Of a DNA stretch of 64,000 nt, positions 54,681 through 64,000 are shown piece by piece; the first letter of the stretch is position 1, and each line of letters opens with the position of its first letter. The stretch comes from Dryomyza anilis (lineage: Eukaryota; Arthropoda; Insecta; Diptera; Dryomyzidae): the NCBI GenBank assembly GCA_951804985.1, contig OX638133.1, forward strand, positions 28,054,963-28,118,962. The letters run 5' to 3'. Both the position numbers and the translations under genes were made by a program. The notes beneath the pieces were generated by a model that made no database searches, had not been told where the DNA came from, and was given only the letters and a program-made list of their open reading frames with translations.

Positions 54681-55480
54681 ATATATATAATTTTTTTAGT
54701 TTATTTTATTCAGCATTATTTTTACGAGTAAAATATTTTCAGTTCTTCGCAGCTTTATCACTGCTAATCGGCAGCTAAGGGTTAAAGGTCGCCACAATAA
54801 CAGTAAATTTTAATTACCATGCGTGTGCGTATGTGTTTCGCACAGAGAGGATCAGCGTGGCATTTGTGTGGATGGAGCTAGGTGGTTGGGACAAAGTGTG
54901 ATAAAATCCGTTTTAATTCAATTTACAGCTCTTCGAAGCGCCTGTTCACGGAAACCGAAACTCCGTAGACGGCAGAAGGCGTCGAACGCAAACAAAAACC
55001 ATAAAAAGTGCGCAGACGAGAAAAATGAAGCCGAAAAAGGAAATGAAATGAAATTCAGTCGAATTCAAGCAGACCTTTCCAGAGGCAACAATTTCAATTC
55101 ACTGGTTCTGTCATTGACTCTGTGTGTGTGAGTGTAATATGTGTTAGGATGTGAGACCATTACTGTGTGTCTGCGCGTTTGTGTGTGTTGGTCTATTTGC
55201 GGATTAGTGTCGGTGTCTGCTTTGCGTCTTTGTGTGTGTGAGAGCGTAAATGTTTGCATGAGGTGAAAAGTGAAAACTTCGCAAATTTATTTGAATGTTG
55301 AGTTTGTGGTCTGTGGTTTGAGTGCAGGGCAACATGAATAAATTTAATAGAATTATACACAAATTGGAATAATGCATTAGAATTTTATAATTATTGAATA
55401 CAAATGAATAAATATTTTCTTTTTATCATACAGTTTTGTAATTTATAAATTGATTATTTTAACAAATATTTAACTTCAGC
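54681..55480. other. single-copy, GC-richer island without clear gene
   Basis: 54790-55270 is less AT-rich, with CAGCTCTTCGAAGCGCCTGT, AACTCCGTAGACGGCAGAAG and flanking TGTGTGTG runs. Short frames on both strands have no domain or splice support. Possible regulatory DNA or a non-coding first exon. Confidence 0.35.
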
Positions 55481-55489
55481 TAATAGGGA

Positions 55490-55725
55490 AAAAGTATGTC
55501 ATCATTTATATGAGGTATATGTACAAAAGTATTTGGATCAGCAAATTCTTTCCACCGATCACGCCCATTTTTAATACCAAAAAGTGCAAATATTTAAGTA
55601 ATATCAGTTATTAATTTCAGTAAAATAGCTCCGTTTATTTTTATATAATAGTGATTTCAACAGAGTAACCGGTAGACGGACAAACAGACAGGCATCGACA
55701 AATCGATTTAATAAAAGTAACCCTA
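55490..55725 (+). repeat. repeat A fragment
   Basis: TATGAGGTATATGTACAAAA, ACCGATCACGCCCATTTTTA, GTGATTTCAACAGAGTAACC and GACGGACAAACAGACAGG; it breaks off near 55725 without the GGGTATAAAA end. Confidence 0.6.
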
Positions 55726-56780
55726 TTGTTCGCTCCGCAAACGTATATTTATTATCATCTAATGTGAACGCCGCATTATACCAACCTAAGGCGAAACATT
55801 AGAGTGGTTGTCAACTCTGCCCAAAAAGTCTCCAACGCATGACAGGCACACGCATACACTCGCACAAATGAGCGAATGAACAAACGTCAAAGGTGACATT
55901 TGCCTCGTGGTTCATTTTTAACATCTGCAGCAGCACAACGTTCATTTTCTGATCGCCACAACAGCTCTTTAAATTACTTAAAACTTAAAGTTAATAAATA
56001 TTATAATGTAAACTTAAAACATCCACGCATTTGTATTAAATATATATTGTCTCAAGAGACAATTTGCCAGGTAACAAACCGCAGTCGACGTCACCAGTCA
56101 CCGACGCAAAGCAGGCTCAGAAGCAGCGTAAAGGCCATTGTTGGATTTCCTTAAACATCGAACCTGCAACAAGGAAAGAGTCTCCAGCTAGCAGCAGTAA
56201 CAAGTGAAGTCGCCCGTGTCCCTATAATTAAAATTTCTAAATATTCTAAAAACCTCAAAAACGTATCGCAATTTAGCATTTATTGATATATTTAAATAAA
56301 TCTTGACAATTTAAACACAAATTAAATGTTTTGGGAAAACTAGTTGTATAAGGGAATGTCTTTTTTTTTTTGGTTCTAAAAAGGGGTTGAAAAGGATCTA
56401 AAATTTGATTAAGTTAAGTAATAGGAAAGAAACTTTTGATATGGAATATCCAAAGGAAACATTTTTTTTTCGTTATGTCGAGTTTAATTTTTACTATTTC
56501 TTAACTGAAATTTGTATTAATTAAGATAAAAAAAATGTTGTCTTATACTTAATGAAGTAAAATTCCAAAATTTAATAAAAAGAAAAAAAACCTATTGATT
56601 TATTAATCAGAATATGTTTTTTTTATGCATTTTTCCCATTTTTTTTTGTTTCCTGTCACAAATGAAATATTCTGCTGGTCCCAAGCGCCTAACCATCATC
56701 ACGTACTAATAAAGTGCATAGTAAATTCCGGCTTTTTATCACTGGCAGTGGCACAAAATATGCGTGATTTTTTTTAACGT
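55726..56780. other. intergenic, mixed composition; no gene seen
   Basis: 55740-56210 is less AT-rich, with ACAGGCACACGCATACACTC and GTCGACGTCACCAGTCACCG; it might be an LTR or transposon remnant, but no terminal repeats or primer site are visible. 56220-56780 is AT-rich with T runs. Confidence 0.35.
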
Positions 56781-57340
56781 CATCTCAAATTGAATATTTC
56801 TGCTTCGCCTACTGCTGGCGAGCGGCCAATCTCTAAATCTCTTCACTACTCGCATGCGGCACGTTCGCCAATCTCCACACGAACCGGCACACGACCGGCA
56901 GCAGCATCAGCAGTAGCATCACTCTCGTGCGCTCCAATTCACGAGACGACACGACACTCATCAACGTCATGCACTTCCGCTCAGTCGAATCCCCATTTTA
57001 CTCTTCATTTTCAGTGCAGAGTCCTGTACATCGCAGCAACTCTTCGGATGTCCTTCTTAGCAATGCGTCGCACGTTTGTGTCCTTACAAGGATAACAACG
57101 CCAACACAACGAATAAACGAACGCAACAATGGCAACGAGAATGGGAATCGGTACGGAACGGGAATGACAAGAAACGTATCTCGTTCTCACGTTGCTCACA
57201 GAGTGACTGATAAAGTCCTTTAACTGTAGCAGCACAGCACGTAAACACAATATCAAAATCGGTTTTGAAGACGGCACAGAGATGAGTCGGCCATTTGCCT
57301 GGATTAAAGTCAGCTGCGCACAGCAATTGAAATGACAACG
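56781..57340. other. GC-rich single-copy island
   Basis: The most GC-rich non-exonic stretch: GGCAGCAGCATCAGCAGTAG, CACGAGACGACACGACACTC and GGAATCGGTACGGAACGGGA. Open frames of about 90-100 codons exist on both strands, Ser/Thr/Arg-rich and without a recognisable domain. Could be a promoter or 5' UTR of a gene beyond the satellite, or a decayed gene. Confidence 0.35.
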
Positions 57341-57597
57341 TTAACGTTTCCAACTGATTGTTCGCACAAACGGCAACGATTCACTTTGTTTTCTATTTCT
57401 ACAATGCGAGCGTACTTCATGTTATTGCATTACAATAGAAGACGAAAAGGAGTACTCTCGAGACAAAGATGTCCTCACGTTTCAAGGAAGAATTATCGAC
57501 AATGTCCTGCCAAAATCTCGTCAATATTATGATTGCTGCGGCGTGTGTATCATTTAAAAGTCAACATTATAATGTTTTTATTATTTCATGTTCCAGC

Positions 57598-57800
57598 TTT
57601 CTTAAAATGTTTATAACTTTTAAACGAAGCATCCTAGAGGGTCCAAAGTAGGCGCATATTATAGTGAATTCAAAGTCAATTATTTACTAAAAAATCATTT
57701 TATTTGTTTCAGTCATTCCAGAGAAATCAGCCCAGAAATCTTAAATCCTTCATATCTTCTAAACGGATATCTATATATAATCCGCCCACTTTAACCCATC
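57598..57800 (-). repeat. inverted monomers at the left edge of the satellite
   Basis: AAACGAAGCATCCTAGAGGG TCCAAAGTAGGCGCAT reads as the reverse complement of the satellite consensus, followed by AGAGAAATCAGCCCAGAAAT and ATCCTTCATATCTTCTAAAC. The direct-orientation array takes over at about 57785, so two arms (57741-57768 and 57807-57834) form a hairpin. Confidence 0.85.
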
Positions 57801-60800
57801 TACGACGCTCCGTTTAGAAGATATGAAGGATTTAAGAAACATTTGATTAATCAGCAGATTTCTCTAGGACCACTCGACCGATTTTAGTGAATTTTTCATA
57901 AATAATCTACTTTGATATTTCTATAAAATGCGCCCACTTTGACCCCTCTACGACGCTCCGTTTAGAAGATATGAAGGTTTAAAGAAATTATTTTTTCAAA
58001 AATCGATTTTGAAAATCCAAAAAATTGTTGGCAACTTTGACAGGTCTACGACGCTCCGTTTAGAAGATATGAAGGATTTAAGAAACATTTGATTCATCAG
58101 CAGATTTTGCTAGGACCAAACGACCGATTTTAATGAATTTTTCCATAAATAATCTACTTTGATATCTCTATAAAATGCGCTCCGTTTACAAGATATGAAG
58201 GATTTAAGAAACATTTGATTCATCAGCTGATTTCTTTAGGACCACTCGACCGATTTTAATGAATTTTTCCATAAATAATCTACTTTGATATCTCTATAAA
58301 ATGCGCCCACATTGACCCCTCTACGACGCTCCGTTTAGAAGATATGAAGGATTTAATAAACATTTGATTCATCAGCAGATTTCCCTAGGACCACTCGACC
58401 GATTTTAATGAATTTTTCCATAAATAATCTACTTTGATATCTCTATAAAATGCGCCCACTTTGACCCCTCTACGACGCTCCGTTTAGAAGATATGAAGGA
58501 TTTAAAAAAGATTTGATTCATCAGCTGATTTCTTTAGGACCACTCGACCGATTTTAATGAATTTTTCCATAAATAATCTACTTTGATATCTCTATAAAAT
58601 GCGCCCACATTGACCCCTCTACGACGCTCCGTTTAGAAGATATGAAGGATTTAAGAAAAATTTGATTCATCAGCTGATTTCTCTAGGACCACTCGACCGA
58701 TCTTAATGAATTTTTCCATAATTAATCTACTTTGATATCTCTATAAAATGCGACCACTTTGACCCCTCTACGACGCTCCGTTTAGAATATAAGAAGGATT
58801 TAAGAAATATTTGATTCATCAGCAGATTTCTCTAGGACCACTCGACCGATTTTAATGAATTTTTCCATAAATAATGTACTTTGATATCTCTATAAAACGC
58901 GCCCACTTTGACCCCTCTACGACGCTCCGTTTAGAAGATATGAAGGATTTAAGAAAAATTTGATTCATCAGCTGATTTCTCTAGGACCACTCGACCGATC
59001 TTAATGAATTTTTCCATAATTAATCTACTTTGATATCTCTATAAAATGCGACCACTTTGACCCCTCTACGACGCTCCGTTTAGAATATAAGAAGGATTTA
59101 AGAAATATTTGATTCATCAGCAGATTTCTCTAGGACCAATCGACCGATTTTAATGAATTTTTCCATAATTAATCTACTTTGATATCTCTTTAAATGCGCC
59201 CACTTTGACCCCTCTACGACGCTCCGTTTAGAAGATATGAAGGATTAAAAAATATTTGATTCATCAGCAGATTTCTCTAGGACCACTCGACCGATTTTAA
59301 TGAATCCATAAATAATTTGCTTTGATATCTCTATAAAATGCGTCCACTTTGACCCCTCTACGACGCTCCGTTTAGAAGATATGAAGGATTTAAGAAATAT
59401 TTGATTTATCAGCAGATTTCTCTAGGACCAATCGACCGATTTTAATGAATTTTTCCATAATTAATCTACTTTGATATCTCTTTAAATGCGCCTACTTTGA
59501 CCCCTATACGACGCTCCGTTTAGAAGATATGAAGGATTTAAGAAATATTTGATTCATCAGCAGATTTCTCTAGGACCAATCGACCGATTTTAATGAATTT
59601 TTCCATAATTAATCTACTTTGATATCTCTATTAAATGAGCCCACTTTGACCCCTCTACGACGCTCCGGTTAGAAGATATGATTTGATTCATCAACAGATT
59701 TCCCTAGGACCACTCGACCGATTTTAATAAATTTTTCCATAAATAATCTACTTTGATATCTCTATAAAATACGCCCACTTTGTCCCCTCTACGACGCTCC
59801 GTTTAGAAGATATGAAGGATTTAAGAAACATTTGATTCATCAGCAGATTTCTCTAAGACCACTCGTCCGATCTCCATAAATAATCTACTTTGATATCTCT
59901 ATAAAATGCGCCCACTTTGACCCCTCTACGACGCTCCGTTTAGAAGATATGAAGGATTTAAGAAACATTTGATTCATCAGCAGATTTCTCTAGGACCAAT
60001 CGACCGATTTTACTGAATTTTTCCATAATTAATCTACTTTGATATATCTATAAAATGCGCCCACCTTGACGCCTTTACGACGCTCCGTTTAGAAGATATG
60101 AAGGATTTAAGAAACATATGATTCATCAGCAGATTTCTCTAGGACCAATCGACCGATTTTAATGAATCCATAAATAATCTACTTTGATATCTCTATAAAA
60201 TGCGCCCACTTTGACCCCTCTACGACGCTCCGTTTAGAAGATATGAAGGATTAAAAAATATTTGATTCATCAGCAGATTTCTCTAGGACCAATCGACCGA
60301 TTTTAATGAATTTTTCCATAATTAATCTACTATGATATCTGAATTCAGCAGATTTCTCTAGGACCACTCGACCGATTTTAATGAATTTTTCCATAAATAA
60401 TCTACTTTGATATCTCTATAAAATACGCCCACTTTGTCCCCTCTACGACGCTCCGTTTAGAAGATATAAAGGATTTAAGAAACAGTTGATTCATCAGCAG
60501 ATTTCCCAAGGACCAATCGACCGATTTTAATGAATTTTTCCATAAATAATCTACTTTGATATCTCTATAAAATACGCCCACTTTGACCCCTCTACGACGC
60601 TCCGTTTAGAAGATATGAAGGATTTAAGAAACAGTTGATTCATCAGCAGATTTCTCTAGGACCAATCGACCGATTTTAATGAATTTTTCCATAAATAATC
60701 TACTTTGATATCTCTATAAAATGCGCCCACTTTGACCCCTCTACGACCTCATCAGCAGATTTCTCTAGGACCACTCGTCCGATTTCCATAAATAATCTAC

Positions 60801-63800
60801 TTTGATATCTCTATAAAATGCGCCCACTTTGACCCCTCTACGACGCTCCGTTTAGAAGATATGAAGGATTTAAGAAACATTTGATTCATCAGCAGATTTC
60901 TCTAGGACCAATCGACCGATTTTAATGAATTTTTCCATAAATAATCTACTTTGATATCTCTATAAAATGCGACTTTGACCCCTCTACGACGCTCCGTTTA
61001 GAAGATATGAAGGATTTAAGAAATATTTGATTCATCAGCAGATTTCTCTAGGACCAATCGACCGATTTTAATGAATCCATAAATAATCTACTTTGATATC
61101 TCTATAAAATGCGCCCACTTTGACCCCTCTACGACGCTCCGTTTAGAAGATATGAAGGATTAAAAAATATTTGATTCATCAGCAGATTTCTCTAGGACCA
61201 ATCGACCGATTTTAATGAATTTTTCCATAATTAATCTACTTTGATATTTGAATTCAGCAGATTTCTCTAGGACCACTCGACCGATTTTAATGAATTTTTC
61301 CATAAATAATCTACTTTGATATCTCTATAAAATGCGACCACTTTGACCCCTCTACGACTCTCCGTTTAGAAGATATGAAGGATTTAAGAAACATTTGATT
61401 CATCAGCTGATTTCTCTAGGACCACTCGACCGATTTTAATGAATTCAGCAGATTTCTCTAGGACCACTCGACCGATTTTAATGAATTTTTCCATAAATAA
61501 TCTACTTTGATATCTCCATAAAATGGGCCCACTTTGACCCCTCTACGACGCTCCGTTTAGAAGATATGAAGGATTTAAGAAATATTTGATTCATCAGCAG
61601 ATTTCTCTAGGACCAATCGACCGATTTTAATGAATTTTTCCATAATTAATCTACTTTGATATTTGAATTCAGCAGATTTCTCTAGGACCACTCGACCGAT
61701 TTTAATGAATTTTTCCATAATTAATCTACTTTGATATCTCTTTAAATGCGCCCACTTTGACCCCTCTACGACGCTCCGTTTAGAAGATATGAAGGATTTA
61801 AGAAATATTTGATTCATCAGCAGATTTCTCTAGGACCAATCGACCGATTTTAATGAATTTTTCCATAATTAATCTACTTTGATATCTCTTTAAATGCGCC
61901 CACTTTTACGCCTCTACGACGCTCCGTTTAGAAGATATGAAGGATTTAAGAAACATTTGATTCATCAGCAGATTTCTATAGGACCAATCGACCGATTTTA
62001 ATGAATTTTTCCATAATTAATCTACTTTGATATCTCTATAAAATGCGCCCACTTTGACCCCTCTACGACGCTCCGTTTAGAAGATATGAAGGATTTAAGA
62101 AACATTTGATTCATCAGCAGACTTCTCTAGGACCAATCGACCGATTTTAATGAATTTTTCCATAAATAATCTACTTTGATATCTCTATAAAATGCGCCCA
62201 CTTTGACCCCTCTACGACGCTCCGTTTAGAAGATATGAAGGATTTAAGAAACATTTGATTCATCAGCAGATTTCTCTAGGACCAATCGACCGATTTTAAT
62301 GAATTTTTCCATAAATAATCTACTTTGATATCTCTATAAAATGCGACTTTGACCCCTCTACGACGCTCCGTTTAGAAGATATGAAGGATTTAAGAAATAT
62401 TTGATTCATCAGCAGATTTCTCTAGGACCAATCGACCGATTTTAATGAATTTTTCCATAAATAATCTACATTGATATCTCTATAAAATGCGCCCACCTTG
62501 ACGCCTCTACGACGCTCCGTTTAGAAGATATCAAGGATTTAAGAAACATTTAATTCATCAGCAGATTTCTCTAGGACCAATCGACCGATTTTAATGAATC
62601 CATAAATAAACTACTTTGATATCTCTTTAAATGCGCCCACTTTGACGCCTCTACGACGCTCCGGTTAGAAGATATGATTTGATTCATCAACAGATTTCTC
62701 TAGGACCACTCGACCGATTTTAATGAATTTTTCCTTAAATAATCTACTTTGATATCTCTATAAAATGACCCCTTTGACCCCTCTACGACCCTCCGTTTAG
62801 AAGATATGAAGGATTTAAGAAACATTTGATTCATCAGCTGATTTCTCTAGGACCACTCGTCCGATTTTAATGAATTTTTCCATAAATAATCTACTTTGAT
62901 ATCTCTATAAAATGCGCCCACTTTGACCCCTCTACGACGCTCCGTTTAGAAGATATGAAGGATTTAAGAAACATTTGATTCATCAGCAGATTTCTCTAGG
63001 ACCACTCGACCGATTTTAATGAATTTTTCCATAAATAATCTACTTTGATATCTCTATAAAATACGCCCACTTTGTCCCCTCTACGACGCTCCGTTTAGAA
63101 GATATGAAGGATTTAAGAAACATTTGATTCATCAGCAGATTTCTCTAGGACCACTCGTCCGATTTTAATGAATTTTTCCATAAATAATCTACTTTGATAT
63201 CTCTATAAAATGCGCCCACTTTGACCCCTCTACGACGCTCCGTTAAGAAGATATGAAGGATTTAAGAAACAGTTGATTCATCAGCAGATTTCCCTAGGAC
63301 CAATCGACCGATTTTAATGAATTCAGCAGATTTCCCTAGGACCACTCGACCGATTTTAATGAATTTTTCCATAAATAATCTACTTTGATATCTCTATAAA
63401 ATCGCCCACTTTGTCCCCTCTACGACGCTCCATTTAGAAGATATGAAGGATTTAAGAAACATTTGATTCATCAGCAGATTTCTCTAGGACCACTCGACCG
63501 ATTTTAATGAATTTTTCCATAAATAATCTACTTTGATATCTCTATAAAATACGCCCACTTTGTCCCCTCTACGACGCTCCGTTTAGAAGATATGAAGGAT
63601 TTAAGAAACATTTGATTCATCAGCAGATTTCTCTAGGACCACTCGTCCGATTTTAATGAATTTTTCCATAAATAATCTACTTTGATATCTCTATAAAATG
63701 CGCCCACTTTGACCCCTCTACGACGCTCCGTTAAGAAGATATGAAGGATTTAAGAAACAGTTGATTCATCAGCAGATTTCCCTAGGACCAATCGACCGAT

Positions 63801-64000
63801 TTTAATGAATTTTTCCATAAATAATCTACTTTGATATCTCTATAAAATGCGCCCACTTTGACCCCTCTACGACGCTCCGTTAAGAAGATATGAAGGATTT
63901 AAGAAACATTTGATTCATCAGCAGATTTCCCTAGGACCAATCGACCGATTTTAATGAATTCAGCAGATTTCCCTAGGACCACTCGACCGATTTTAATGAA
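57785..64000 (+). repeat. 149-bp satellite array, about 40 monomers, runs off the window
   Basis: The monomer carries CTCTACGACGCTCCGTTTAG, AAGATATGAAGGATTTAAGA, AACATTTGATTCATCAGCAG, ATTTCTCTAGGACCACTCGA, CCGATTTTAATGAATTTTTC, CATAAATAATCTACTTTGAT and ATCTCTATAAAATGCGCCCA. Full units near 63 kb are 149 bp apart. Shorter units lack internal blocks, often rejoined at GAATTCAGCAG. The left-edge monomers are the most diverged. No coding; short frames inside are artefacts. Confidence 0.96.

Noticed and set aside
55726..56220. Solo LTR or retroelement remnant
   Set aside because: Composition is suggestive, but I see no paired TG...CA ends, primer-binding site or target duplication, so it is listed only as unclassified.
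56790..57353. Overlapping frames of 88-101 codons on both strands
   Set aside because: GC-rich island gives open frames in several phases at once; none has a domain or splice logic.
61575..61817. 80-codon minus frame with repeated KYQSRLIMEKFIK
   Set aside because: Translation of satellite monomers.
57785..64000. CRISPR-like regular repeat array
   Set aside because: Units are contiguous 149-bp satellite monomers without spacers, in an animal genome.

Overview
The window comes from the nuclear genome of an insect, most likely a higher fly (Brachycera/Schizophora). Evidence: a fly-type exon/intron gene whose GC-rich exons stand out against very AT-rich surroundings; GTAAGT/GTGAGT donors and pyrimidine-tract acceptors; many tRNA-derived SINE-like heads, MITE-like inverted repeats, and the dispersed 'CAGACAGACGGACAT ... 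AGGGTATAAAA' repeats typical of fly genomes. It does not look bacterial and has no operons or CRISPR. I cannot name the species.

The main gene is the fly synaptic-matrix gene hikaru genki (hig), plus strand. Seven constitutive coding exons were assembled by eye: 14121-15239, 20640-20864, 21428-21525, 32569-32905, 33613-34101, 34506-34694 and 42260-42471. All splice phases agree and give 888 complete codons before a TAG stop. The signal-peptide exon(s) and promoter were not found and probably lie left of the window. An eighth, optional exon (22106-22180, 75 nt, in phase, 25 codons) is well supported by its splice sites and would insert into the first sushi domain. The protein has a long acidic/polybasic N-terminal region with an RGD, then sushi 1, an Ig domain, and sushi 2 to 5.

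A second gene lies antisense inside the 11-kb hig intron (24069-25274, minus): a secreted protein of about 400 residues with its own TATA-like promoter and poly(A) signal, broken by a single in-frame TAA. I do not recognise its family with confidence.

The rest is repeat DNA. From 1 to 14 kb: CA/A-rich low-complexity DNA, SINE-like heads, several foldback elements and a TIR element. hig introns: an 18-bp minisatellite, a 24-bp minisatellite, 59-, ~105-, 178- and 65-bp tandem duplications, an intron almost wholly made of a 9-bp repeat, and a ~41-bp minisatellite just before the last exon. Downstream of hig (43.7-57.6 kb): TIR and foldback elements, SINE copies, degenerate TCACCACA-type arrays and two GC-richer islands without a clear gene. 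From about 57.6 kb to the window end: a 149-bp-monomer satellite array with an orientation switch at its left edge and a local 488-bp higher-order repeat.
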